Source: Otis tarda (lineage: Eukaryota; Chordata; Aves; Otidiformes; Otididae). Taken from it: a stretch of DNA of 64,000 nt. Positions 1-13,200 of this stretch are shown here, one piece after another. The first letter of the stretch is position 1. Every line of letters starts with the position of its first letter. The stretch is taken from NCBI GenBank assembly GCA_026413225.1, contig CM048555.1:79553785-79617784 (forward strand), read 5' to 3'. The notes under the pieces were generated by a model. The model had not been told where the DNA came from, ran no database searches, and saw only the letters and a list, made by a program, of their open reading frames with translations. The position numbers were made by a program, and so were the translations under genes.

Positions 1-925
1 ATGTTTAACCTCCCTGGGAGAAGCTCAAACCCTTCCTTTAGAAGATCCACAGATCCACATCCACAGACCATTTCCTTCAGGGGTTTTTGCAGGGCCCCTT
101 GTTCCCACCATCCCTGTATCCCCATATAAATCCTTGGCAATGGGTGAGCAGGCCTCCTCCTCTGTCCCACCTTCTCTCCAGCAACAGCAGAGACTGGCAG
201 AGGCAGCTCATCACATGGCAGAGCTGCTCTCCATAGGGAGCTCATCCTATCAGAAACCATGTCTCTATCCATTTTTTTTTAACTTGTGCCAAGCTCTGAT
301 TGTCTTTTCCTCCGCTTTACAGGTTCAAACGGAGATGGAGAAGAAGGCAAAGTGTTAAAGAGATGAAGCAGGAGACCTCTGAGACCTCCCACCTGCAGCT
401 TGGAAGGAGAAGGAATGAGGGGGCTGAAATCAGACACTCGATCTTTCCGTAATGACATGGACCAACGCTGCCAAGAGGTTTTTTTTTCCACTCCACAGCT
501 ACTGTAGGGTTGATGACAGGAAAGCTAATTATATCAACATCCTGTTTACCCGGCAGCATGGAACGAGAGCCCAGATATTCTTGGGCCGTGAGGGCATACT
601 CTGATCCAGCTGTGTGAAAGAAAAATCCCAGCCACGCGTCTGGGTTGTTTTCTTCTGCAGGTGAAGAGCTACCTGCTCCCACTGCCCCAGACCTTGGTTG
701 GTTTGCCCAAAGAGAGATCCTGGAGAGCAAACCATGCAACGTCTACCTTGTGTAGTTCCCGCTGAGAACGGCTCGCAGAGCTGGGAAGTTGCTTACCCTG
801 CTCTTGTTGGAGCACATGGGGTTTATTTAAATCCCCATGGGTTCCTGCTAGCCCTGCAGCAAGCCCCAGCCCAAAGCCTGGGAGGGAGCTTTCCCTGGGA
901 GCACTCTGACCAAGCAATACTTTGG

Positions 926-1138
926 AGAATCATAGAATCACAGAATGGTTTGAGTTGGAAGGGACCTTCAAAGCCCATCCAGTCCAACCCCCCTGCAAGG
1001 AGCAGGGACATCTCCAACCAGATCAGGTTGCTCAGAGCCCCGGCCAACCTGGCCTGGAATGTTTCCAGGGATGGGGCACCCACCACCTCTCTGGGCAACC
1101 TGGGCCAGTGCTCCACCACCCTCAGTGTAAAAAAGAAG
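926..1138 (-). repeat. CR1 LINE 3' fragment
   Basis: Read on the minus strand this is the 3' end of a CR1 non-LTR retrotransposon. On the plus strand it starts with the complement of the terminal octamer repeat (CATAGAAT type) and continues through the usual tract complementary to the reverse-transcriptase gene end and 3' UTR. It is 5'-truncated, as nearly all bird CR1 copies are. Confidence 0.93.
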
Positions 1139-1797
1139 CAAAACACCCAGCAAAATCCACCCAGCAAGTCAGGGCACCTTGCCTCAGTTTCCCTCTCTGT
1201 CAGAGCTATACCCCACAAATCAGTGCCATCCCCTCCTTGCCCCACACCTTAATTTCTGGCTGGCAGGCAGATGGGTGTGCTGGCAGGGTCCTCTCCAGAT
1301 GTGGTTTTGGTTTCAGCCTTTCCACCAGATCACTTCTCATCAACCACAGCCCCTCTGCTCATCTGCTGCTGTCCTACTCCTGTTTGACATTTCCCATCAC
1401 TTCACTTTTCCTGTTCAGTCTGAAACATCACGGGACAGCCCAGGGACAGCAAGGCTGGAGGAAGGAGGAGGCCACAAGCAATGAGCCTTCTCCATCTCCC
1501 TCCACTTCCCTGGTGTGTTGTCCCCATACCCAGGACTAGAAAGTCTCCATTCCTTCTGTCCCTTCTGCTGGCTCAGAAAACAGCTGGAGAAAGCATCTTC
1601 TCCTACCCTCTCCTGGTCAGCAGTGCCAGTGGTGTGACGTGGTGCAGAGAAAGAGCTGAAAGGAACAAGTTCCTGAGGTAGGGCTGGAGCTGCCAGCAGG
1701 CAGGAGATTTGGCGCCTGGATGTGGTCCAAGGAAAGTGCTCAGACCTGCCTCCAGATGTCATAAGCTGCTGGCACGTTTCTACCTGAGTATCAGAAA

Positions 1798-1850
1798 TGA
1801 ACAGAATAGAGAATTTCAGTTGGAATGATCATCTCGTCCAGCTGCCGTAT
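1798..1850 (-). repeat. Possible old CR1 tail
   Basis: A short stretch (around GTTGGAATGATCATCTCGTC) resembles the conserved CR1 3' end in antisense orientation, but it is diverged and lacks the rest of the element. It may be chance. Confidence 0.3.
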
Positions 1851-2469
1851 GGTACTGATGAAGCCAAGAGAGAAAGAGATGGAGATCCACATCTGGACCT
1901 GAATTTACTCAAAGTTCTAGAGGGTTCAGCAGAGTTTGGGGCTGGACCCACCCTGATGAGAGCCCAAAGAGTGGGCAATGGTCTTTGTACCTACTTTGTA
2001 CCTACACCTTCAGCCTTTCCTTACAGGCGATGTGCTCCGGACTGTAACCATCTTCAGGTATCAAAATTAAGTTGCTGGACTGCTGAGGTCCTGCCTTCCA
2101 TGGCAAATCAAGCCAAGGTCCCATCACCTCTACGTTATTAGTGACCCTCCAGCATTTTTGGTGAGGGCTGTGTCATTAACCATGAGCCTCTGGAACCTTT
2201 CCGCAGTACAGTGACTTCCAGCCTCCTTCAGATCCTGCTACAATTTCCAAGGGTTGTGCAACAGCCAAAATATGGCACAGTGGTGTGGGGCACAACTGCG
2301 TGGTCAGATGTCCCCTCTCAGACAGGCTGCCTTTCCGCAGCCAGGGTGCACTAATCACCTTTGCATTAACACCTAGATATTATGAACCTTAATCACTCAG
2401 CTCTCACAAGGTGCTCTGAAAAGAGACAGTGAAGAAGGGCAGATAGGCAAAGAACAAGCAGAACCTGAA

Positions 2470-3019
2470 GGACCAGTATCGGGAACAGTGTGGCCAGCAG
2501 GACATGGGGAGTGATTGTGCCCTGTACTTGACACTGGTGAGGCTCCAATACTGTGTTCAGTATTGGACCCCTCACTACAAGCAGGACGTTGAGTTGCTGG
2601 AGCGCGTCCAGAGAAGGGCAACGAGGCTGGTGAGGGGTCTGGAGCACCAGTCTGATGAGGAACGGCTGAGGGAACTGGGGTTGTTCAGTCTGGAGAAGAG
2701 GAGGCTGTGGGGAAGTGGGTGTTGGTCTCTTTGCCCAAATAACTTGTGATAGGATGAGAGGAAATAGTCTCAACTTGCATCAGAGGAGGTTTAGATTGGA
2801 TATCAGGAAAAATTCCTTCACCGAAAGAGTTGTCAAGCACTGGAACAGGCTGCCCAGGGAAGTGGGGGAGTCACCATCCCTGGAGGTATTTAAAAGACAT
2901 GTAGATGTGGTGCTTAGGGACATGGCTTAGTGGTGGACCTGGCAGTGCTAGGTTAACGGTTGGACTCGATGGACTTAAACCTCTTTTTCAGCCTAAATGA
3001 TTCTGTGACTCTGTGACCC
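2470..3019 (+). repeat. CR1 LINE 3' fragment, internally deleted
   Basis: This plus-strand CR1 piece includes the end of the reverse transcriptase reading frame ([18 protein letters not shown] and the following [12 protein letters not shown] are readable at 2588-2707) and the 3' UTR. It ends in a short ATTCTGTG-type tail. Compared with the copy at 57,008-57,522 it lacks a segment just after 2710. Both copies share a 3' end containing GGACCTGGCAGTGCTAGGTT, unlike the other CR1 pieces here, so they belong to a different subfamily. Confidence 0.93.
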
Positions 3020-3301
3020 TCACAATCATTCATTTCCAAAAAAAACACAAGACCCAAGATCTACATCTCAGCCAAGTCTGAGTCAAGTCAAGTGTGTTTT
3101 AAGGACTTTGTCCCTCTTGTCAAAGGAAGACCCAGTCCTAATTAATATTAGGCCAAATGCCATGGCGAAGACTTCAGGAGACCACGCTTGTTGCCAAATC
3201 CTCTTCCTTCCTTCCTTCACGTCAGCTGCAAAAACTGAAATGACCATGTTTTTTCCCAGACCTTTCTATAAATTAGCAAGGCTACTTAGATGTATTTATT
3301 A

Positions 3302-3386
3302 TGTCCCTGCTCCTTGCAGGGGGGTTGGACTGGATGGCCTTTAAAGGTCCCTTCCAACCCAAACCATTCTATGTTTCTATGATTAT
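3302..3386 (+). repeat. CR1 LINE extreme 3' end
   Basis: Only the last 85 bases of a CR1 element are present. The fragment runs from GTCCCTGCTCCTTGCAGG through the conserved GGTCCCTTCCAACCC to a terminal TTCTATG repeat. Confidence 0.9.
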
Positions 3387-3650
3387 CCCGCAACACAGAA
3401 ATGTTGTTGTAAAACACCATGGCCCACCATTTCAACCTTCTCTCAAGTTCTCTTTCATCAAGGCCATCTGAAGAGAAGGGTGAGGTCGCTCCTCAGGCCC
3501 TGTGACATGTGTCACCTGATGGGCTACCAAAATAGGTTGAATCAAGAACATGAATGGCAAAGCCTGGCAATCCCAGCATGCTCTGGGATGGGATGCAGCT
3601 GCCCACCAGGGACACTTGGGCCATGGAGAAGCTCAGGTCAACATCTGCAA

Positions 3651-3720
3651 GGGGCTGGCTGATACAACAGGGGACCAAAGGGACATGCACACCCTTCCAG
3701 AGCAACATCTGGAGACCAAG
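3651..3720 (+). repeat. Unclassified 70-base repeat, copy A
   Basis: This segment aligns without gaps to the reverse complement of 5341-5410; I count 43 of 70 identical bases. In one frame both copies read GLAD..GD......L..QHLE, so the source may have been protein-coding. I do not recognise the family. It could be a fragment of an unlisted transposable element or of a multi-copy host gene. Confidence 0.4.
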
Positions 3721-4340
3721 AGCTACGTGTCCTACGTGAGCCACTGCACCCTAAGGTAATGGGGTCTGGCTCAGACTGCTGTTTCCACTGAAAAAAAAGT
3801 GGCCAGAAGAATTAATGAATTTGGCAAATTGCTCTGACTAGATGAAAAAAAAAAGAAAAAAAATAGACAAAAGTAGGGGGCCCGTTCAGAAAAGTCAACA
3901 TCTGCCGCAGCTTATTCACACCAGCACTACTAAATCCAAACAGAGTCAGGGCTAGAAACAAAAACAAACCAACTCTTTTGTTTTGGATCAGATTTCCTTT
4001 TTTTATTCCAGTCCCTGTTTTCAGTGGAGGGGGTTCTTCTGTTTATTTACTTTGTTTGACTCAGCCCCAAAATTCCCTTTGATTTTTCAGCGCAAGCTGA
4101 AGGTGAAACTTGGTTGTTTGCACAGCTGCCTGCACGCCCCGCCGCGGAGCACGAGCCCCTTGTCTTGGAAAGCGTAGGGACAGCCACTTAGGGTCAACCC
4201 AGAAGTGCCACATGAGAGGTCTGAGAGGTCCTGTCGCGGAGGAGCAGGAGGGATGGCCACAGAACGTCTCAGCCTTTCCTTTGTCCTCCGGCATCCTGGT
4301 GCAACCCACAGCAGCATGCAAAGCCAGGAGCATGGTGAAT

Positions 4341-4522
4341 TCATAAAATCGTAGAATGGTTTGGATTGGAAGTGACCTTTAAAGCCCATCCAGTCCAACC
4401 CCAACATCTCCAACCACATCGGGTTGCTCAGAGCCCCGGCCAACCTGGCCTTGAATGTTTCCAGGGATGGGGCATCCACCACCTCTCTGGGCAACCCGTT
4501 CCAATGTTCTCTGCACCCTCTC
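4341..4522 (-). repeat. CR1 LINE 3' fragment
   Basis: This is an antisense CR1 3' end beginning at the ATAAAATCGTAGAATGG tail and reading back through the conserved 3' UTR. A stretch of about 15 bases (the GCAAGGAGCAGGGA part) present in sister copies is missing near 4404. Confidence 0.92.
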
Positions 4523-5340
4523 CTACGTGCCATGAAAGCCACCAGAAACAGCTGTTCGACTGAAAGAAAAGACATGGTTCACACCTGCAGAAATAAAAAA
4601 AAAATGGAGCAAATTTAATTTAGAGGTTTGCGAGCGACGTATCAGCAGGATCCTGGTTCCCTCTGGCCAAGGTCTGGGAAGGTACAAGCCCATCTAGGCA
4701 CACTGGTAGAGAATTAGCATGGACAGCCCCAAACCTCACATCCGAGAGCGAAGAGGCTGGAACAAGACCAGCTTTTCCTCTTCCAACAAATGCAGTCCTG
4801 ACCTGTGGGAGAGAGCGTGGTAAGGGACATCGTCCTATGGTGAAGTCAAAGTCAAGTTTAACAGACTCTCAGCTCGGGGTGAAGGAAGAGAAGGGGGTGG
4901 AGGGTTTCTCAGCGATATCTCTGGTTTGCAGCCTCTGCCCGTCTCCACAGAGGTAGTGGCAGGGGATTTTGAGCGTTCATGCTTTGGGTGTCAGTTCCAG
5001 CAAAGGAAGATCGTGCCTCGTTAATCTTTTGAAATGTGCTGCATGAGCTGATGCATCTCTTGGGAAAAGCAACCTGGGCCATCACATTGAGACCTTCTGT
5101 ACGTACCAGAGCTGCAACCACATGGCTGAGCAGTCCCAGTATGAGAAGTAAAATGTTTAATAGAGTAAAAGAAGAGGTAAAATGAAGAAGCAGATGCTCT
5201 AGTGAGGGTCGCAGACCCCGTACTCGACCTGGCACAGCATTGCAGTCCCATTCTAGCACTTTAGGAGACAAATTAGGACACTGGGGCTTGGTTGGACTTT
5301 GTCGGAGTCCAGTTGCATAGGATTGGGATTCAGATATCCC

Positions 5341-5410
5341 ACCTGCTTCCAGATGCTGTTTCAGAAGAGCCCCAGTCTCTTGGTGGTCCCCTGCTAAATC
5401 TGCCAGCCCC
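5341..5410 (-). repeat. Unclassified 70-base repeat, copy B
   Basis: Inverted, diverged partner of 3651-3720. The shared core includes GGGGCTGGC, CAGGGGACCA and CATCTGGA. The minus-strand frame runs open on both sides, but the match to copy A fades quickly outside the core. Confidence 0.4.
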
Positions 5411-6065
5411 ACAGGGATGTCCCACGTGCCCCAGGGCATTGCTTCTACTGGAGGGAGCCTTAGGGAGGGAGGGAGCACTGGATCCATAAAATGCACATAT
5501 TACAGACTTCTCCGTGACCGAAAAGGAATTTCAGGAAGACATAAAGAGTGTCAGGGCAGCTGCCTACAGCCCTTTCTCCCTTTTCCCTGACTGCAGGAAG
5601 GAGCAGCTCAGCTGTGCCAGGAGGAGGTTCAACGGGCATGTGGCCAACGGAGGCGACTTTGCTGCCAGCCGAGGACGAGATCTGCTCAAGGACAGAACCC
5701 CATCCTTGGCGAGTACTGCTGGTACAGCGAACGCAAGGACCTTCCCTTCCTCCCGCTTCCAGGGTCCCCCCTGATGCACGAGGAACGAAACGGCTGCAGA
5801 AAACAGCTGGAAGCTTCCCTCCCCACCCAACAGAGGCAAAATGTTTTTGGTTTTTTTTTTTCCTCCTAATCTGTCTTGCAAAATGCTGAACTATTTTAGC
5901 TGAAACTTTCCAAAAACGTTTCAGCCGGGAGGCAGCCAGCCAGCCTGGAGAAAAAGTAGAGTCTGGCAGAGTTATCAGAAATTAGAGGCAACATTTTAGA
6001 ATAATAGGAAACAAGGAGCATGCAGAGCCTCACCAGCCACTAAAAATAGAAAGGACTGAGTTATA

Positions 6066-6115
6066 GATGGATGGATGGATGGATGGATGGATGGATGGAT
6101 GGATGGATGGATGGA
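6066..6115. repeat. (GATG)n microsatellite
   Basis: About twelve perfect GATG units in tandem. Length polymorphism between individuals is likely. Confidence 0.97.
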
Positions 6116-9100
6116 GCAAAGTGGTAAAAAACCAGAGAAGCCCATTCCTTGCTCAGGACAAAGGGACAGGTACGCTTCATGTCCTCCAGATAAAGCCCTA
6201 CGAGCCCAACCACAGTCAGAGGACATCTTCTCAGCCCTTTCTCCACTGGCACACTCCATCAGACACACTTTCCAGCTGCCCTTCACAGCTGCCCCACAGC
6301 CCATGGTGCTGGTGTCATCCGTTGTCATCTCACTGGGAGATGAGCTGGGGATGGAAACTAATCCGTTTCAGGGTTTTCCACTAATATCTGCAGGAGACCT
6401 TGGTCTTCTCCAGACCACAAGGAACTCCTGGAGCACCAGTCTGCCCAGAGGTGATGCATTCTCTGAGCTGCACGTAGAATCACAGGGAAATCACGCATGG
6501 CTTTCCAACGCTTGGACCACGGAAGGTGGCATCTTCAGCCAGAAGACAAGTCTCTTCCTGAAATAAGAGGGATGCTTTGGGATCTAGCAAGGGGACAGTA
6601 CTGCAAAATTAATTTGTCACTGCAGAAACAAAGCTCTGCATGGGTAGTTTGCTCCAAAGGCACAAAGCAGTTCTCTTTGCCCTGGGAAAAGCAGGTTCAT
6701 GGCCCACAAGCCCTGAAAATTTGTTGACACCACCAAAAGCCTCACCAGGATGCTGTCCCAAATTGCAGAGGCTGACCTGGGGTTTCCAGCCCGCTCAGGC
6801 ATTGAACACACGTGGAAACATCACGTTGCAGAGCTCTGGGCTTGCTCACACCAGAGAGAAATGCAGCTGGAGACTGTAATCCAGCGACAGGCAGCTGGAG
6901 GGTAGCAGATTTCCATCGAAACCACAAAACGTCAGGATTGCAGATACAGCAAAAGCGGCGAACAATCTGAAAATCTGCGTTGGCCAAGAACATTTACATT
7001 TGGGATCGGCAGGATGGCCAGACCAGCACGTTCAGACCTCAGGGACGTTGACTCAGGAATTCTTGGATTGTTGAAGAATCTTGTTTGGGCTTTTTTTTCA
7101 TCTGTCTCCTTGCTTTTGAGCCATTAGGTCCTAATGAGAACACAGTCAGCAGCCAACATTGTCTGTATCCATGGCGTATGCTTCTTAATTAGTTTCTATG
7201 ATAATTTTACTATTAATTGATGTTATTGCTTTGGTTCCTAAGCTATCCTTTGATGGACTAGGATCACTTTGTGCAAGATGCAACGCAACAAAAAAAAAAA
7301 AAACCAACAGTTTCTGCTTTGAAGAGATAGGATTTCCATGACATTTTCAAGCTGTCTTTCAAGTTTGCACCAAACTTCAAGAATCAGGCGAGAATTCAAA
7401 GCCTTGTACACTTGGGAAGTAGGGTCAGCATCCCAAAAGGCGCCTCTGAAGCATATCCAGCAACGTGTCTCCCACCAAGGAACCAGAAGAAGCAACGACA
7501 GCCCCAGGCATGAGCATCGCCCGCAGGGAGGCATGGCCAATCCCTCATCCGTTCTTCCCCAGATTCCCGTATCCCTCTCCATCGGTGCCCGAGAGGAGGG
7601 GAGGTGTGTGGTAGCTGGGCCAGCTGCATCCATCGCTGCAGGAAATCCTGCGGCGAGAAGGGACTGCGTCTGGGAGAGGAAGGAAAGCGGGGGAAATGGG
7701 GCTGTCAGGATTCAAAGCAAATATCCTGTGCCAGCCACGTCGCAGGCCCTATGACGCTCGTGTCCCTACCAGGGTTTGATGAGATTTGGCTCAGGGCCTA
7801 GCCCCATTTTGGTTTCTTTCAAAAAAAAAAAAAAATTAAGAAATTATTTCCTTCAAAGCTTCCTTCTGCAGAAATTTCTCCTCCCGCAACTCTCCCTCCC
7901 ATTGTTGCACTGAGTTGCCCGGTCTCCTGTACAGAGCGCAGCTCCAACTGCTGAAACCCAACAGCCACCAGCTCCCCCAAGACATGACCCTCCAGAGATG
8001 CTTCCCACTGTGTGCTCCCTCCGTGACAAAGCAGTGCCTCCAGGCTGGCACAAGGCACGGGACGGGGGCAAGACCCAGCACTGATGGATCTGGGAGACAT
8101 GATAAAACCTTGGCTCTGCCAAAAAAAACCAAAGCTGGACTTCATTTTGCAATGGTCACTCATCCATCGCTCCTGCTATCTCCCGGGTTTCCCCAGCTTG
8201 GCCGTTATCTGTTTCTGCAGCAGAAGGGGACGCAGGCATGCGGTCCTTCCAGAGCCAGATGCTGGCTTTGCAGCCCTCCAGCTGGTTTCTCAGGGTACTT
8301 GGTCACTGGAGGCAGTGGGGTCTCTTTCCACCATCTCTGAAGGTCCAACACGAGGTCCTTCAAGCATGACACATGCATCCACACAGGGATGCTGAAGTCA
8401 CCCCTTTTACCTCCCCATCTCCCCCTCCTCCGTCTCCCACATAAACCAGCTCCCTGTGCCTTGGCCAGATGCTAACCTCACCCGCTGCTCAGACAGCATC
8501 ATGTGTACATCCCTCCTACAGCGACTTTGTCTCCTGGCCCACAGGTCCTCGAGCCTGGGACCTCCTCCCTGGTCCTACACCCTCACTAAGCAACGTCTTG
8601 TCCCTGGAGAAACTCCCAACACACTTTATCCTGTTGGGAAATAGGAAACAAGGGTCTTTTCAGTCCTCCTCAACACTATGCAACCTCCACACAGTTGTAG
8701 GTCCAAGTAGTAGGTTCAAGTCAAGAACACTTTGAAGATGGGGCTGAAGTAAGGGGGGGAGGTGCCAAGATCACAACCCACAAATGGCAAAAATTTCCCA
8801 AAGACAGAGATCTCACGTTCATATCTAGCATATTCATATCCTCATTCCAGATAGTCCACAGGAATTTATCTGGATGAATGGAGTTAGTAGCTGGCCCAAG
8901 ACATGTAGCCCATGGAGGAGCCTGTTAGCTGCAGACATCAACCTGGACGTGAGGACTTGTATGTGGACCAGCCCGCAGTGAAGCCTGCATTTAGGTGTCT
9001 CTCCAGAGTCTGTGCAGATGATGATGGGGTAACTACACTGAAAAACCCAGCAGAGCAGCGCTGTTGTCTCCCCGCTTAGCAGGTAGCACGACTCCATTTG

Positions 9101-10015
9101 TCCTGTTGACACAGACCAGGGCAAAGCATCAGTCTCTGAGCAAAGTGTCGCTGCCAAAGTAGATGTTCAAATACAGGTTTGCAAAGCTTAGCGGCAGCGC
9201 CACGGACACCGAGCCGTTTGCAGGCAAGAAAATCTGCCCCCCACCTTTGCTGCTGATCGAGGAAGGGGAAAGGGGACCATCCATGGTGGTCCTCCCAGCC
9301 CCACGTATCCACCTTCCCAGAGAAGAGCTACACGCCCCCGCACGGCGCTTGCGGCTCCGGAGACATCTCCGTCCCACCATCACTGCTGTGCTTCTGGATG
9401 CAGCCACTAGAGGATGGCAATGTCCCAGGCCACCCGCCGCACGCTGGAAATCACCGGGAACCCAGCTTTGGAAACCGTCTGTGTGAGGGGGATCCCATCA
9501 GGCCACCAAAAATACCCATCCCACATCACTCGAGTCCAAACCACAGCCTGAAAATCCCCAGCCCTCAGCTCCTTCACATCTCAAGCAAAGGCAGCTCCTC
9601 TGGAGACCGGTAATTGAGATTTTGCAGGGGATCAGCCCACACGTGCTCCCTGGTCCCCTCAGGACACGGGTGGGTGGGTGTTTTGCTGAGTTACCTGCTG
9701 CATTTCCAGATGTTACTGTCTCCCTCTGTACTTTCTGTGACAACAGGATGGGCAAAGCCCCACCATCAGAGAGTCCCTGTCACCTCCGTGCAGGTTTTCT
9801 TGCACCCACCATCAGATGTTTTCAGCAGAGCAGACAATGTCCCCCTGAGCTCTCCATGGGGCCGTGATTTCCAGCAGTAGGGAGGAGCCCGGTGAGCCAA
9901 GGAGGTGGAGGCAGCCCAGCACCTCGACCCTGGCATCCTCCCGGCATGCTTCACAGGGGACTTTCAAGGCAAATAAATGTCCAGGAATTACGAATGACAA
10001 AGTAAAAGCTCAATT

Positions 10016-10262
10016 ATCGTAGAATCATAGAATGGTTTGGGTTGGAAGGGACCTTAAAGATCATCTCGTTCCAACCTTCTGCCCTGGGCAGGGACACCTT
10101 CCACCAGACCAGGTTGCTCAGAGCCCCTGCCAACCTGGCCTGGAATGTTCCCAGGGGTGGGGCATCCACAGCTTCTCTGGACAACCTGGTCCAGTGCCTC
10201 ACCACCCTCACAGTGAGGAATGTCTTCCTTATATCCAATCTAAACCTACTCTCTTTATGTCA
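10016..10262 (-). repeat. CR1 LINE 3' fragment
   Basis: Antisense CR1 3' end from the CGTAGAATCATAGAATGG tail to about 10,262. The minus-strand translation still shows the familiar RKTFLTVRVVRHWTRL remnant. The sequence near the tail (GATCATCTCGTTCCAACC) differs from the copies at 926 and 59,227, suggesting another subfamily. Confidence 0.93.
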
Positions 10263-13200
10263 AATATGTCCTGTCTGAGCCACAGCTCTAAGAAATATTC
10301 CTCCTCACAAGGAAGCATAGAAGCCAAGCTGAGCTGCAGAATGAGATGAGCTGTGTCACCTTTGAACAAGGGACTCGTCGGGGAATAAAACATCACCGTT
10401 TGTTTCAAAATGAGACCACGGTTATACATGTGATCAAACCTGAGGCTGCACGTGCCTTGTTCGTGGGTATGCATCACCCCGCTGCAGCCACGGAGCAGTG
10501 ATCCTGGACGGTTCACCGGGAGCCAACCTCCCCTCTCCCCTGGGGTTGAATTCTGCACGGCGTTGCAAGCGTTTTGCTCCAAGTCGAGAGGAAAATGTTC
10601 AGTTCCTGGTGAGTTTGAGCAAAGCAACCACGACAGCCTTCCTAAGACATTAATTATCTCAATATGCAAATAGATCTCAGTGTGCAAATAGATATAATTT
10701 GCTTATATCTGCCTTAGAGTGAATACTGGCGGTGATTATGACCTCTTCTCGAAGCTGAGGCCATCTGTGGCTTTCCCCTTCCCTCCCACCAAGAAGACAG
10801 ACCTGGCTATGCTGAGCGCATCTCAGTCAGTGTGGTGGATCTGCTGGGCTGGCCCCAGTATTCCAAGGTCTGTCGTGGACTGGGGAGCCCAAAATGGGAC
10901 ATGACGTCCAGATGTGGTCTTGTGGTGTCCAGCAGGTGTCCAGCCTGTCCCGGGATGTGACATGTGCCTTTGCTGAACTTCAGGAGGCTCCTGTTGGTCT
11001 CATTCTGCATCTTGCTGAACGGCAGCCCTGCTCCCTGATTTGATGTTGCCCATGAAATGCAAAGAGCCACCGTTGTCTCTGGGAATCCCCGAAACAAACC
11101 TCAGAAAGTTGGTAAAAAAAAAATAAAAGAAAGAAAGCTCCTCAAGACCCCCAGAGCACCCCATGCATGTCAGGGACACGTTGCTTTGGCCATCTGCACC
11201 ATCCGTTGGGTGCTTTCAGGGGCCGGAGGGGCATGGTGATGCCTCACCCTTCCCAAGCCATATTCCAGCCCCAGGGAGGGGGACCCGGTGGCGCATCATC
11301 CCCAAAACACTTTCTCACTGCTAAATAAAGGCTCTGACATCGGTGTTCTGATGCCAGGTTGTTACATAACATCCGGAGGTGTCCAAGGCTCCATGCTGCG
11401 TCAAGGACAGAGATAGAAATCGATCCCCCAAATCCTGGCTCCCAGCTCCCCTCCTCGCGGCCGTGCCCATGGCCTCCAGCCCATCACAGGCACAGAAGGG
11501 ACGGAGGGAGCTGCTAGCCACGAGGAAAAGGCCGTTCCCCTCCAAAAAAAAAAGGGGCAGGTGATAGCAGAAGCGCTGCTGGTCTCCCACTCTGTGGTGC
11601 CTTCAGAGGGGGATCTCGGCTCAGTGTCCCCTGCCACCCTCATTCGGATCGTCTAAGGGGGCACGCAGACCCCTTTTCTCTGCAGTGGGGATTTCCATAT
11701 GGTGTCTCAGCTTTCTCCACCCAAACACAGTTATAAAAAGATACAACAAGACCTGAGGTTCGTCCAGCAAATTCCTTCCAGCGAGAAGAGTAGGTTTTCA
11801 AAAGGGACCAGGCTGAAGTTTCAGAGCTGGAGCCAAGTTCAGCTGAGTCAAAGGTCCCTATTAGCTTGCCAGCTGGATGTGATGCACCTCAGTTTTACAG
11901 GAAAGGCATCCAGCCAAGAGGCGTAGGAAGCATAGCTCAGGTCAAGTGCTCCTCACTCCTGCACAGAACGGAGCGTCGGCTACGTGAATGGAGGCAGGTG
12001 CCTCCTCCATGGGTCCAGCCTTCTCCATCGATGGTAAATAATCCCAAAGATGTTCAGCTTGAAAACTCTTGCTACCCCATGGGAAAGCCCTTGGCTGGAA
12101 GAGCATGATGAGTGCTCCTGGCTCTCCCTGGAGCTGGTGGGACAGCTGGTGAAGACCATCATCTGGAAGCCTCCAAGGTGGCTCTGCTGCAGCACCCAGG
12201 TTCAAGATGGACTCTGGCCAAACGCTGAGCGAGGTTACCCAATGCGACTGCCCAACACTGGCCTCAAAAGTCTGAGGACACATCCCAAATTTTCTTCATC
12301 AACCCAGTGAGACTGGCCTCTCCCAAGGCCTCGGGACAAGTTGAGCTGCAGCTCTCCCAGCCCTGCTCTGCAGAGGTAGTATCACTCTCCAGTTCAAGTC
12401 AAAGCTCTGACCTTGAGTGCTCCAATTTTTGGGGAGCTGCAGTATGTTTTCCAGGGCCTCCTGCTCTCTCCTCTCCATGTGACCGTGTCCCGAACATTTC
12501 CCATGGGAGCTGCTGATCTTTTCCCCCTCTATTCCTAAGGGCAACCTGAAAGACCATCACTCGGTGCCCTGAGAAGGATGACATTACAAAGCCGGATGTC
12601 TGTGGGGAGAACAGGTCGGGCCGTGCCTCCGTTTCCCCAACTATCAAAAGAGGATTAGTTCATTTCCAGGATGTTGTGAGGCTCAGAAATAAACATCGCT
12701 GGGGCAGGACCAAGCATCACGCAGGCAACAGCTTACCTGGGCTGCTCCCAGCACTGCCCAGGAAGAGGACATCTGGTGAGGCCTTGCCTTCCCAATTAGC
12801 CCAGTGATGAGCAGGGACATCACAGGATTGGACGCGTGGCGTGTTGGGTTTCCCTACGCCCAGAAATTACTCTAATTGCTGAGCCCCGGTTCTTCCAGTC
12901 TGCCCATTTATCTGGAGGGTAAATGCAGGGAGGGTTTATGGGGAGAATCCCAGTGCCACACCCGCCCTACAAGACCGGCCACTCGCACATCGGAGTGGGA
13001 GGAGAGGTGAAGCCCTTTCCTGGCACAACTGCCACTTTGCGAAGGTGTTTCTGGGCTGGGATTGCTCCCGCTGGAGAGGTGTTTGCAGGAGGATTTCACA
13101 GCAGAGTGGAGAAAACCACTTTGTGCATCCCCCCAGCACCCCATCTATGAAGCTCCAACCCCACTCAAGAGCCAGGGAATCCTCCTCAAGAGCTTTCATC

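Larger units (their letters stand above)
1..2469. other. Spacer DNA, no gene recognised
   Basis: This stretch is ordinary mixed-composition DNA with one clear CR1 fragment (926-1138) and one doubtful one (1798-1850). Open frames are short and none resembles a known protein or is bounded by matching splice sites. The human arrangement would put SMOX somewhere to the left of RNF24, but I see no SMOX exon here. Confidence 0.6.
4523..10015. other. Spacer DNA, no gene recognised
   Basis: Mixed sequence with A-runs (for example 7291-7303 and 7821-7834), a GATG microsatellite at 6066-6115 and the second copy of an unclassified repeat at 5341-5410. Open frames up to 195 codons occur (minus strand, 4909-5496) but none shows family resemblance, a promoter or splice context. 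Confidence 0.55.

Noticed and set aside
922-1539. Open frames over CR1 pieces (also at 4087, 10,014, 41,522 and 59,125)
   Set aside because: These are readings of CR1 LINE 3' ends and flanking DNA, not host genes.
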